Assembly (NCBI GenBank): GCA_030066905.1
Contig: JASJAR010000016.1
Coordinates: forward strand, 1-46,154
DNA length: 46,154 bases
Source of the DNA: Paracoccaceae bacterium
GTDB lineage: Bacteria > Pseudomonadota > Alphaproteobacteria > Rhodobacterales > Rhodobacteraceae
Direction of reading: 5' to 3'
A program made the translations under genes and the position numbers. The notes beneath the pieces were generated by a model. The model had not been told where the DNA came from. It did no database searches and saw only the letters and a list, made by a program, of their open reading frames with translations. Below, piece by piece: positions 26,266-34,093 of the stretch (position 1 is its first letter; the number at the start of each line of letters is the position of its first letter).

Positions 26266-26760
26266 ATGACTGACCTCAGGACAGAAGCCATCCGCGAAGA
26301 ACCGCAGGCGGTTCCGCCGGTTGGCACGCTGAGTTGCGGCCGCGCCGAGCGGCACGCCGGGCACCGTTACGAAAGCGCGCCGCCCCGGCTCCGGTGGCTC
26401 GTGTTCGGACGCCGCCGGGGGCCGTTGCAGGCATTCGTGACCGAGCATCGGAGCCCCTTCGTACTCTTCGAGCGCGGTATCGATCCTGCGAGCTTATCGG
26501 AGGCCGGTTACATCGATCCGGCGATCGGGCGGTCCCTGCTGCCGCGTAACTTCCGGTTCCACCCGACTGAAACCGACCGCATCGACCGCGACCTCGACCG
26601 CGCGGGCCTCGCCGCAAGCAAGATGGCGACAGCGGCTGCCTTTCGCCTCCACATCGACCCCGCGGGCGGGACGGCACAGATACCCCAAACCGGTCTGATC
26701 GCCGGTGAGGAGGAGTGCGCGATCCTTTCGAGCGCCCATCCCGAAGGCGCGCGGACATGA
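26266..26760 (+). CDS. Hypothetical protein, unrecognised
   Basis: A 164-residue, Arg-rich soluble protein that I do not recognise. It contains RWLVFGRRRGPLQAFVTEHR and IDPASLSEAGYIDPAIGRSL but no known motif, signal peptide or membrane segment. The ATG has a GAGGGGG stretch just ahead. Its stop overlaps the next start as ATGA, which supports real, coupled translation as first gene of the 26266-29077 group. It is divergent from the flavodoxin gene. Confidence 0.55.
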   Translation: MTDLRTEAIREEPQAVPPVGTLSCGRAERHAGHRYESAPPRLRWLVFGRRRGPLQAFVTEHRSPFVLFERGIDPASLSEAGYIDPAIGRSLLPRNFRFHPTETDRIDRDLDRAGLAASKMATAAAFRLHIDPAGGTAQIPQTGLIAGEEECAILSSAHPEGART

Positions 26761-27152
26761 CCGAAACGCATCCCGCCATGGCGGTGCTTGAGGAGCTCGA
26801 CCTCAGCGATTTGGCCGCCTCGGCGCATCTCTTCGCCGAGAATGCCGTCTGGCACTATTCCAATCCAAACCTGCCGGAGTTGGAGGGCGATCACGTCGGC
26901 GCCGGGGGCATCGGTGCCTTCTTTGCCGCCCTTGCCGAGAAATCACATGGAACCTTCCGGATCGAGCCTGTTTCAGCCACGCCCGTCGGCCCGGAACTGG
27001 TGGTTGTCCAATCCCGCAACACGCTGACGCTTGAGACCCGGTTCGTCACGGTCGACGTCGTGGTCGTGTGGCGCATCGTGGCGGGGCGGATTGAGGAGGT
27101 TTGGGACATCGTTCCGGGTCAGCCAACGGAGGTTCATGATGCAAGACACTGA
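26757..27152 (+). CDS. NTF2-like / SnoaL-type small protein
   Basis: 131 residues from ATG 26757, which overlaps the upstream stop as ATGA. The pattern (N-terminal helices, LFAENAVWHYSNPNLPELEG, GAGGIGAFFAALAE, then alternating strands FVTVDVVVVWRIVAGRIEEV WDIV) is that of the NTF2/SnoaL alpha-plus-beta barrel. Such proteins are small isomerases, hydrolases or ligand binders. Its end overlaps the start of the FAD oxidoreductase gene by 14 bases, so the two products are probably used in the same pathway. Confidence 0.75.
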   Translation: MTETHPAMAVLEELDLSDLAASAHLFAENAVWHYSNPNLPELEGDHVGAGGIGAFFAALAEKSHGTFRIEPVSATPVGPELVVVQSRNTLTLETRFVTVDVVVVWRIVAGRIEEVWDIVPGQPTEVHDARH

Positions 27153-28692
27153 AAACGGGTCCTGGGACGCCGTCGTGATCGGCTCGGGCATGGGCGGCAT
27201 GAGCGCCGCGGCCGCCCTGAGCCAGGTCGGCCACAAGGTCCTCTTGCTGGAACAGCATCAGACGCTCGGCGGCCTGACCCACAGCTTCTCCCGCAATGGC
27301 TTCACCTGGGATGTGGGCATTCACTACCTCAGCGGGATGGCGCCGGGCGAACAATCGCGGGCGGTCCTCGACTGGCTCTGCGACACGCCGATCGACTTCG
27401 CAGCCTTGGGATCGGTCTATGACGTCCTGCATATCGGATCGTCGGAGCCGCTGTCGCTTACCCGCCCCTACGAGGCGCAGGAACGGGACCTGAAAGACCG
27501 CTTCCCCGACGAGGCCGAGGCCATCGAGGCCTGGACTCAGGCGATGCGCGAAGGCCGCGACGCGATGTGGAAGATCTTCCCGACCCGAGCGATGCCGGAG
27601 ATCGCCGGCGACGTGCTCGATTGGTGGAACCGTCACGCGATCTCGAAATGGTGTGCGCGAACCACCAAGGAAGTCATTGACGATCTGACCGACAATCCCG
27701 AACTGGCCGCCGTCTTGGCGGCGCAATGGGGCGATCACGGCGGGCGCCCCGGCAGGGCAAGCTTTGCGATGCATGCCCTGATCGCCGGGGCATATCTGCC
27801 GAGCGGCTCGTGGTACCCCGTCGGCGGCGCCGCGGCCTATGCGGAGCACATCGTCCCGACCGTCACCAAAAACGGGGGTGAAGCCCGGGCGGGCGTGCGC
27901 GTGACTGGGCTGCTCTTTGACGCCGACCGGGTGGCGGGCGTCTCCACGGACGACGGATCGGAGATACGTGCCGATGTCGTGATCTCCGACATCGGCGTCC
28001 GCGAGACCATCGACCACCTTCTGCCTGGGCATTGCGGCCACGATGACTGGTTCGACGAAATCCGCGCGCTGCCCTCAAGCATCGCCCACTTCAACCTGTT
28101 TCTCGGGTTCGAAGGCGATATCGAGGGGGCGGGCGCCACCAAGGCGAACCACTGGTTCTTCCCGGCCGGGGACGCCGATGTCGTCTGGACGGACGCGCCC
28201 GACGCTGCACCGCCTCAAATGACGGTGTCCTTCGGCTCGCTCAAGAACACCGCTCATGATCCCGGTCCGCGCCAGAGGCACTCTGCACAGGCGCTGTTCT
28301 GGGCGGATTGGAGCACGGTGGAGAAATGGGCGCACCTGCCGCCCGGCGCTCGCGGCGAGGATTATGCGGAGTTCAAGGCCCGCGCCGAAGCCACGCTGAT
28401 GGCCGAGTTCAAGAGCCGCTTTCCCGATCTTGCCAAGCTCCTGGTGTACCAGGAACTGGCGACGCCTCTCTCGACCGTCTCGTTTACCGGGCATCGCCAC
28501 GGGGCGTTCTATGGGCTCGACGTCACGCCGGAGCGGGTGGTGTGCGACGGGCTGCGCGCCAAAACGCCTATTCAAGGCCTCTATCTCGCGGGCCAGGACG
28601 TGGCGAGCCCCGGCATCCCCGGCGCGCTGTGGGGCGGGCTTCTGGCGGCCGCCAGCGTCGATCCGAAGGTGTTCCGCCATTTCCAAGGATAG
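27139..28692 (+). CDS. FAD-dependent oxidoreductase of the phytoene desaturase / retinol saturase family
   Basis: 517 residues. The N-terminal FAD motif is AVVIGSGMGGMSAAAALSQV GHKVLLLEQ, followed by LGGLTHSFSRNGFTWDVGIH, and the C-terminus has GLYLAGQDVASPGIPGALWG. This is the CrtI/RetSat-like layout; all-trans-retinol 13,14-reductase-like proteins are the closest family by feel. It would saturate or desaturate a polyene or other lipid. Tandem ATGs lie at 27136 and 27139; GGAGG at 27128-27132 fits the second better (6-base gap). It overlaps the NTF2-like gene, and an SMR pump follows 55 bases later. Confidence 0.85.
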   Translation: MQDTENGSWDAVVIGSGMGGMSAAAALSQVGHKVLLLEQHQTLGGLTHSFSRNGFTWDVGIHYLSGMAPGEQSRAVLDWLCDTPIDFAALGSVYDVLHIGSSEPLSLTRPYEAQERDLKDRFPDEAEAIEAWTQAMREGRDAMWKIFPTRAMPEIAGDVLDWWNRHAISKWCARTTKEVIDDLTDNPELAAVLAAQWGDHGGRPGRASFAMHALIAGAYLPSGSWYPVGGAAAYAEHIVPTVTKNGGEARAGVRVTGLLFDADRVAGVSTDDGSEIRADVVISDIGVRETIDHLLPGHCGHDDWFDEIRALPSSIAHFNLFLGFEGDIEGAGATKANHWFFPAGDADVVWTDAPDAAPPQMTVSFGSLKNTAHDPGPRQRHSAQALFWADWSTVEKWAHLPPGARGEDYAEFKARAEATLMAEFKSRFPDLAKLLVYQELATPLSTVSFTGHRHGAFYGLDVTPERVVCDGLRAKTPIQGLYLAGQDVASPGIPGALWGGLLAAASVDPKVFRHFQG

Positions 28693-28747
28693 ACCTGTCC
28701 TGCCATCTGGACGGACCGAACCGCTTCTCTAGAACAGGAAATATACC

Positions 28748-29077
28748 ATGCACTGGTTGCTACTTGGCCTTGGAGTTGCCATCGAAATCCTTGCCAGCGC
28801 CTCTCTGAAGCTGTCAGAGGGGTTCACGAAGCTCGGCTTCGCAGGTCTGACCCTGATCTGCTTTGCCGTCGCCTTCTACGTCATGTCGCTCGTCGTGCGG
28901 ACCATGCCGCTCGGGGTCGCGTATTCCGTCTGGGCCGGCGGAGGCATCGCGGGCGTTACGCTGATGGGGGCGGTTGTCTTCGGCCAGGCGCTTGATGGCT
29001 ACGCCTATCTGGGAATTGGCCTGATCCTGGCCGGGGTCGTCGTGCTGAACGCGCTTTCGACGGCCGCAAGCGGATAG
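28748..29077 (+). CDS. Small multidrug resistance (SMR) family transporter
   Basis: A 109-residue membrane protein with four hydrophobic segments. The first helix carries the essential membrane glutamate (E13 in GLGVAIEILASASLKLSEGF, matching E14 of EmrE). Next come YVMSLVVRTMPLGVAYSVWA GGGIAG and the last helix YLGIGLILAGVVVLNAL, all SMR signatures. It acts as a dimer in the inner membrane, exchanging protons for cationic drugs or guanidinium-type compounds. It is probably cotranscribed with the FAD oxidoreductase. Confidence 0.92.
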   Translation: MHWLLLGLGVAIEILASASLKLSEGFTKLGFAGLTLICFAVAFYVMSLVVRTMPLGVAYSVWAGGGIAGVTLMGAVVFGQALDGYAYLGIGLILAGVVVLNALSTAASG

Positions 29078-29155
29078 CTTCGCTTCCCGTGAACCTGCCC
29101 GAAACGCTCTGATCTCACAGCGAAAAATGCCAGAAGCAAACAAGGAGAGCACAAT

Positions 29156-29920
29156 ATGGTACCAATTCCTAACGCTGTTCGAAGACGCCGCAACCGCGAT
29201 CATCTGCTTCACGACACGCCGAAGGGTCGGCTGTTTTCCCTGGCGATGGCACTTCTGCTGGTTCCCATATCGGCCTTCGCGGAAACCCGAACCTTCGATC
29301 TTGCCGGGTTTGACGGCGTTTCGGTGGCATCCGGGGTCCGCGTTTTCGTCGATGTCGGATAGGACTTTTCTGTTGTGGCGGAGAGCGACGACGGAGTGCA
29401 GCTCGACCGTCTGGATGTCGATGTCAGGCACGGCACCCTCCGCATTCGCATGGATCAGGAGCCTCTCTCCCTCCGTCGCACGCGAGGCTGGCGCATTACG
29501 CTGCGGGTCGGGCTGCCCGAACTGATCCATGCAGATGCATCGTCCGGGGCGCGGGTAGAAATCGACGATATGGAAGGCGAGCTTCTCGAACTCGCCGCTT
29601 CAAGTGGCGCGCGCATTGAGGTCGACGCTCTGTCGGGAACGACAATCTCGGCGGCCGTGTCGAGTGGTTCGCAGATCTCGGCCGATACCGGAAACTGCGT
29701 CTCACTCGAAGCGGTGGCCTCCAGCGGCTCGAACCTCGACCTCGGTGAGATCGCCTGCGCCAATGTGGACGCAACGGCCAGCAGCGGTGCGAGCATGTCG
29801 GTGCATTCGGACAAACGTATCGATGCCGATGCGTCGAGCGGTGGCAGCATCACCGTCTACGGCGCGCACGAGGATATCGCGATCAACTCGTCGAGCGGCG
29901 GAAACATCGTGCTGCGTTAG
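29156..29920 (+). pseudogene. DUF2807 (GIN-domain) exported protein interrupted by an in-frame TAG
   Basis: ATG 29156 has AAGGAG eight bases upstream. The first part holds an N-terminal hydrophobic signal (FSLAMALLLVPISAFAETR), then FDLAGFDGVSVASGVRVFVD VG. A TAG at 29360-29362 interrupts, and the same frame continues without shift as DFSVVAESDDGVQLDRLDVD VRHGTLRI and repeated SSGA/SSGS strands to 29920. That is the normal continuation of a DUF2807 beta-helix protein. The simplest reading is a single point mutation that makes a pseudogene; readthrough or a sequencing error would give a 254-residue periplasmic or surface protein. Confidence 0.8.
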
Positions 29921-30098
29921 GAGACGAGCGGCGTCCTGTGCCCACGGTAAAGCTCTCCACCTCAGAACCGCCGAAGCCGGCTTTTCCGGCCTTTTGACGC
30001 GGAGGGGCTGGCGACGGGGTAAGACCGCGACAGCAGGTCCGTCAATCGATCTGTCAACGTTGCCGATGGGGGCCCCGTCCGGTCATCGCCGAACCCGT

Positions 30099-30704
30099 TT
30101 AGGCGTCCGGACGGGCAAACATCGCGCGAACTTCCTCCGACGGCAGCCCCCGGCGTTCGCCTTCGAAGGCGTAGTAGTCCGGCTTTTCGTCACTGCAGAT
30201 GTCAGCGGCCAGTTGCAGACCGTCGCTGTCGTCGAGCGTACCGGCCGAGAGCGATATCATGCCTTGCATCGCTTCGGGTTGCAGGTAGCGCACCAGAACC
30301 GGCGTGCCGCAGGTCCGGCAGAAGCAAGACACCTCGTGTTCCGACAAAGGGTAGGAGACCAGCCGGCCCCAACCGTGAAACGCCGTCGTCGCGGCACGGA
30401 CCATGATCGTCATCGCCACCCCCCCGGACCGCCGCCGCGAAAGGACGTCGTGGTTGGCGAACACCTTGCCGACGGGGCTCTTGATCTGAAAGCTTACATT
30501 CCCGCAAAGACAGCGACCGGTCCGAAGACCGTCCGCGCCAGGTTCGACTGGGTCCTTCACAAGTTCCGGGAGTTGGTCCCGGCTCATCGCCGAGGGCATC
30601 GCCGCATGGCGCGAGGCATAGGATGGCTCGATTGTCGCGGCGTCCGTCTGGGGTGTCTCCGAGCCGAAGCCGAAGGGGCATTTTCCGTTGGTATCGTTCG
30701 TCAT
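30099..30704 (-). CDS. GFA-family (Mss4-like) zinc protein with missing central cysteines
   Basis: 201 residues. The core resembles glutathione-dependent formaldehyde-activating enzyme family proteins: GRCLCGNVSFQIKSPVG (C65, C67) and EVSCFCRTCGTPVLVRYL (C127, C129, C132). The segment that normally carries a CHCxxCRR motif reads NHDVLSRRRSGG, so two expected zinc ligands are lost and the usual catalytic chemistry is doubtful. A roughly 60-residue N-terminal extension starts with a KCPFGFG motif. It lies 109 bases downstream of the ABC-type ATPase on the same strand and might be cotranscribed with the dynamin operon, but the gap makes this uncertain. Confidence 0.72.
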   Translation of the reverse strand: MTNDTNGKCPFGFGSETPQTDAATIEPSYASRHAAMPSAMSRDQLPELVKDPVEPGADGLRTGRCLCGNVSFQIKSPVGKVFANHDVLSRRRSGGVAMTIMVRAATTAFHGWGRLVSYPLSEHEVSCFCRTCGTPVLVRYLQPEAMQGMISLSAGTLDDSDGLQLAADICSDEKPDYYAFEGERRGLPSEEVRAMFARPDA

Positions 30705-30813
30705 CGAGGGGTCCTTGTTTTGTTCGGGCGCCGGGCCATTCTGGCCGAGGAGCGGGGTCGGTCGGATGTCGCGGCCTGACGCCGCGGCACAGGCGAGGCG
30801 GGCGGCCGCGGCA

Positions 30814-32058
30814 TCACAGTGTCTCCGTGCGCAGGGCCGGGCGCGTGGTCCGCTTCCGGGGCTGGCGAACCGAGGCTGGCGGCAGATCGGGCAGGGGCGC
30901 GTCCAGGGAAGGCTCCGGCGCCGCGGCGATATCGTCGCTTTCTACGTCGAGCATCAGTTCGAAATCCCACAGCTCCTGCTCGGTGGCCGGAGCGAGGCCC
31001 GGCCCTCCGAGAAGCTCTGCCGCGATCTCGCCGGCGGTGCAGGCGGGCACCCCCATATAGACGAGTTGGAGGGTGACCGCCCGGGTTGCAGTCGGCGCAT
31101 CGCCCAAGCGGACGAAGGCCAGTCGGTTCCCGGTGTCGCGTCTCGCCTGCACGCTCTGGCAGCGCGCTCGGACGGCGGCGAAGCCCGGGGAGGCCGGGGC
31201 CGTGTCGAGACCGGCCAGCTCAATGCCGAATTGGCCAAGCGACCCGGCGACGACGCTCTCCTGCGTTTCGGGGACCACCAATGTGTCGATACCGGCCTCC
31301 CTCAGGGCATCGGCGTCGGACGGCGGAGCGGTGCCGTCCTCGGGCAGGTTGTAGACGAATGCCTTGCCGCCGCAAAGCGACAAGAGCCGCCCGTCAGCGC
31401 CGATGGTTTCGATGCCAACCTCGACCCGCTCTGCCCGCAATTCGGGACTGAGGTGGTGCGCCGGCGTTCCCAGCCCCGGTGCCAGCACCCATCCCGAGCC
31501 GACGAATTGCCGACCGGCCTCGGTTCGGGGGGATTGGAAGAATTGCTCGGTCGCGGCGATTTCCTGCAATCGGCCGCCGGCAAGGAGCATCACCTGATCG
31601 GCATAGGGGCGGATCAGCGCCTGGTTGTGCGAAATCAACAGCACCGAGCGCGACTGTGCGATCACCGCCAGACGCTCCATGACCCGCTGGCTTTCGGACG
31701 GGGTGAGGTTGGCCGTGGGTTCGTCGAGGCAAAACAGCGGTGGGTTGCTGCCGAGCTGCACCGAGAAAGACTGCATCATCTGCTCGAAGCTCTGGCCCTG
31801 CTGCTGGGCATAGAGCAGCGGTCGATTGCGCGCGGTGAGCGGCGCGTAGAAATACTGTGCCCGCCGGACTTCGGCGGTGTAGATGGCCGGGTCGGCCTTC
31901 GCGCAAAGCCACTTCAGGAGGGTCGACTTGCCGGTCCCCACCGGGCCAAGAAGCGCGGTCAGACCGACCGGCGGCAAGGCGAAGTCGACGTCTTCGAGCA
32001 CCGGTTTGCTCCGCGCCCACAGACTGAGACCCTCGATATGAAGGACGGCCTGATACAT
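30814..32058 (-). CDS. Atypical ABC-type ATPase with C-terminal pseudophosphatase-like region
   Basis: 414 residues from ATG 32058. The N-terminal ATPase half has Walker A GPVGTGKST (38-46), a Q-rich region near 85, Walker B PLFCLDEPTANL (107-118) and an H-loop LLISHNQ (141-147). Only about 70 residues separate Walker A and B, against roughly 115 usually, and no LSGGQ signature is visible: the helical subdomain is cut down. No membrane partner is nearby. Residues about 185-355 resemble the phosphatase domain encoded just upstream: GWVLAPGLGTPAHH, then ALREAGIDTLVVPE, then LAFVRLGDAPTATRAVTLQL VYMG where an active enzyme has HCxxGxxRT. The catalytic Cys and Arg are absent. It is separated from the upstream gene by 187 bases that include a 16-bp palindrome; a longer form from 32199 is possible. 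Confidence 0.8.
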   Translation of the reverse strand: MYQAVLHIEGLSLWARSKPVLEDVDFALPPVGLTALLGPVGTGKSTLLKWLCAKADPAIYTAEVRRAQYFYAPLTARNRPLLYAQQQGQSFEQMMQSFSVQLGSNPPLFCLDEPTANLTPSESQRVMERLAVIAQSRSVLLISHNQALIRPYADQVMLLAGGRLQEIAATEQFFQSPRTEAGRQFVGSGWVLAPGLGTPAHHLSPELRAERVEVGIETIGADGRLLSLCGGKAFVYNLPEDGTAPPSDADALREAGIDTLVVPETQESVVAGSLGQFGIELAGLDTAPASPGFAAVRARCQSVQARRDTGNRLAFVRLGDAPTATRAVTLQLVYMGVPACTAGEIAAELLGGPGLAPATEQELWDFELMLDVESDDIAAAPEPSLDAPLPDLPPASVRQPRKRTTRPALRTETL

Positions 32059-32169
32059 CAGGTAGCTTCCGCCGGCCAGCGCCGGGTGCCAACCGATGTC
32101 CGAAGAGGTCCTTCGTCCGCGGCCGGCATCCATTGGCGGAGGGCAGAGCGCATGGCGACGTCCCTTTCC

Positions 32170-32185
32170 CAAAGCATATGCTTTG
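32170..32185. promoter_or_regulatory. 16-bp perfect palindrome upstream of the ABC-type ATPase gene
   Basis: CAAAGCATATGCTTTG is a perfect palindrome in GC-rich surroundings, 112 bases before ATG 32058 on the minus strand and 60 bases after the stop of the GTPase-phosphatase-roadblock gene. Its form and place suit a dimeric repressor or activator site. No binding protein is identified. Confidence 0.5.
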
Positions 32186-32245
32186 TCGTTGATGCGCATG
32201 GCGGCCTGCGCCGAGGCTCCCCGACAGCGGCCGCCACGCGTTGCG

Positions 32246-32647
32246 TCAGAACGATTTCGTGATCGTTTCCAGGCTCATCCGTGCCTTCGTCAGCGCCATC
32301 CCGGGGTTGGCGCTCTTGCGGCACACAAAGGCGATCACATGGTCCGGATAGGCCTTGCTGCGCATGAAGACGTGGAGCAGGTTTTCGGAGAAGACGAGCA
32401 TCTCGTGGAAGTAATGCTTGTCGTCCTTCGAGCCGCGCGCGGTCTTGAACGCTTGCTCGATCTGCGTGATCGAAGGGCCCTGGAACAGATCGGCGGTCGC
32501 TGCGGCCAGCATGTCGAGAACTTCCTGGGGGTGGGAGTCGACGGTATGAATGCCAAGCAGCATCCCGCTTTCCATGTCCACATACCCTGACGCGAGGCAT
32601 TCTGGGATGTTGCCCATGGCGCCTTGAATTGCCTTGTCGAGTGACAT
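32246..32647 (-). CDS. Possible separate translation of the roadblock domain (internal start)
   Basis: Inside the fusion gene, ATG 32647 (residue 483, MSLDKAIQGAMGN) begins exactly at the roadblock domain and is preceded on the minus strand by GAAGGAAGTAAG, a good ribosome site. Translation from it would give a free 133-residue roadblock/LC7 protein, the usual size for stand-alone members. A single mRNA could therefore make both the fusion and the free domain. Confidence 0.45.
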   Translation of the reverse strand: MSLDKAIQGAMGNIPECLASGYVDMESGMLLGIHTVDSHPQEVLDMLAAATADLFQGPSITQIEQAFKTARGSKDDKHYFHEMLVFSENLLHVFMRSKAYPDHVIAFVCRKSANPGMALTKARMSLETITKSF

Positions 32648-34093
32648 CTTACTTCCTTCTTTGGCTTTGGATGGAAGAGAGGTCTTCTCTTCCTTTTGGT
32701 TATGGCCTGAATTGGCGGCCTGCCGTTCTTGCGTCCGGCTTGTTTCGGTCTTTGCAGGGTCGTCCCCCTCCTGACCGCTCGCAGTCGGCGCTGACGCCAA
32801 CTTCTCTTTTCGGAAGCGGGCGAAATCGTGCAGGAACTGCACTTGCGCTTCCGTTTGGATCCAGTTCTTGTTCGCCGACTTCACCTTGCCGATGGCTGCG
32901 TCTGAATCGGGCTTGTCCCAGATGAGCATTGCCGCGAGCATCGTCCCGGTGCGTCCATGTCCGGCGTGGCAGTGAAAGACCGCCGAACCGCCGTCTTTGA
33001 GGAGCTTACCGACGATCTCGCAGGTTTGTGCGGCCTGTTCGACCGATGGCGGCTCCATATCGGGGATCGGCACGAAGAGGTTTTCGAGCCCGTGCTTGCC
33101 GAAGACGCCGGCGGGGGGCTTCCATTCCTTGGTCAGCGTGATGACGGCGGTGATGCCGATGCGCTTGAGCGCCTCGAGGTCATGGTCGAGCGTCTGACTG
33201 AGGCCCGGGCGTGGCGCACCGCCGAGACGTCCGCGTTCCAGCCAGACGAAATTCGCCGGACCGAAATAGGAGGACGGCGCGCTTTGGTGGTTGAACTCGA
33301 CCGCGGCGGCGGCTTCTTCATCCTTGGAGGTCTTCGCAGCGGTCTTGACCTCGACTTCGGCCTCGGCAGCGTCAGGCGCCAAGGCCGGGGCGATCTTGCC
33401 GAGGAGTTCCGGCCCTCCCGTGCGGGCCCAACCGGCCGACGACTTCGGCGCCCCCTCGAGGAGCCGGCGTGCGCCGTGGACGAAAACGGCGTCTTCGAAA
33501 TAGGTCGCCGTCTCGCGCCGCACGCGCGCGATGAGCTTGGCGCGGTCGGCCTTGGTGCGCAGCTTGTCGCCTCTCGAGATCGCGATCACGCAGCGCTCGG
33601 GGCGCGCGTCGACCAGCTTGTCGAGGATCTTCTTTTCGGTCAGCCGCCAGGCCTGGGAGGCGATCGTCACCCAGATCAGCGCATCGCAGGATTTGACGGC
33701 CTCGATCTCCGCCTCCTGAAGCGCCTCGGCGGTGGTCATGGGGATTTCGAGAAGTTCAAGCCCGCGCAGATGGGGCCGATCGCTCCAGATCTGAATGTCC
33801 GAGGCGCCGCGCAGGGCGTCCGGCGCGCTTGGCCAGGGCAGGGTTTCCTTCCGCCCGTCGGGATAGCCGAGGTCGATGCCCGGTTCGGCCCGCCAGCCCA
33901 CCCGGATGTTCGCCCTTGTGTCGGCGCCAAGGTTGTCGGGCAGCGTGCACGCCCCGATCAGGGCATTCAGAACCGTGGACTTTCCCGCCGAAGCCTCCCC
34001 GCAGACAGCGACACGAACGACGTCCGTCGGCGCGACGTCTGCGATTCCGCTGGGGCCTGATCGCTGGTCGAGTGGCATCGTGTCGTGGCTCAT
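32246..34093 (-). CDS. GTPase / dual-specificity phosphatase / roadblock fusion protein
   Basis: 615 residues with three parts. Residues 1-215 are a dynamin/Era-like GTPase: G1 GEASAGKST (32-40) and a G4-like SRGDK (173-177), but the G3 position reads LLEIPMTTAE instead of DTPG. Residues about 280-430 are a dual-specificity/tyrosine phosphatase: FVWLERGRLGGAPRPG entry, D345 as likely general acid, and P-loop HCHAGHGRTG with C375 and R381. A charged, low-complexity linker (about 432-482) leads to a C-terminal roadblock/LC7-like domain (483-615; GYVDMESGMLLGIHTVDSHP). It starts as an ATGA overlap with the dynamin-like gene upstream. Roadblock proteins such as MglB act on small GTPases, so a GTPase-control role is likely. 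The three-part fusion is not one I know. Confidence 0.85.
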   Translation of the reverse strand: MSHDTMPLDQRSGPSGIADVAPTDVVRVAVCGEASAGKSTVLNALIGACTLPDNLGADTRANIRVGWRAEPGIDLGYPDGRKETLPWPSAPDALRGASDIQIWSDRPHLRGLELLEIPMTTAEALQEAEIEAVKSCDALIWVTIASQAWRLTEKKILDKLVDARPERCVIAISRGDKLRTKADRAKLIARVRRETATYFEDAVFVHGARRLLEGAPKSSAGWARTGGPELLGKIAPALAPDAAEAEVEVKTAAKTSKDEEAAAAVEFNHQSAPSSYFGPANFVWLERGRLGGAPRPGLSQTLDHDLEALKRIGITAVITLTKEWKPPAGVFGKHGLENLFVPIPDMEPPSVEQAAQTCEIVGKLLKDGGSAVFHCHAGHGRTGTMLAAMLIWDKPDSDAAIGKVKSANKNWIQTEAQVQFLHDFARFRKEKLASAPTASGQEGDDPAKTETSRTQERQAANSGHNQKEEKTSLPSKAKEGSKMSLDKAIQGAMGNIPECLASGYVDMESGMLLGIHTVDSHPQEVLDMLAAATADLFQGPSITQIEQAFKTARGSKDDKHYFHEMLVFSENLLHVFMRSKAYPDHVIAFVCRKSANPGMALTKARMSLETITKSF

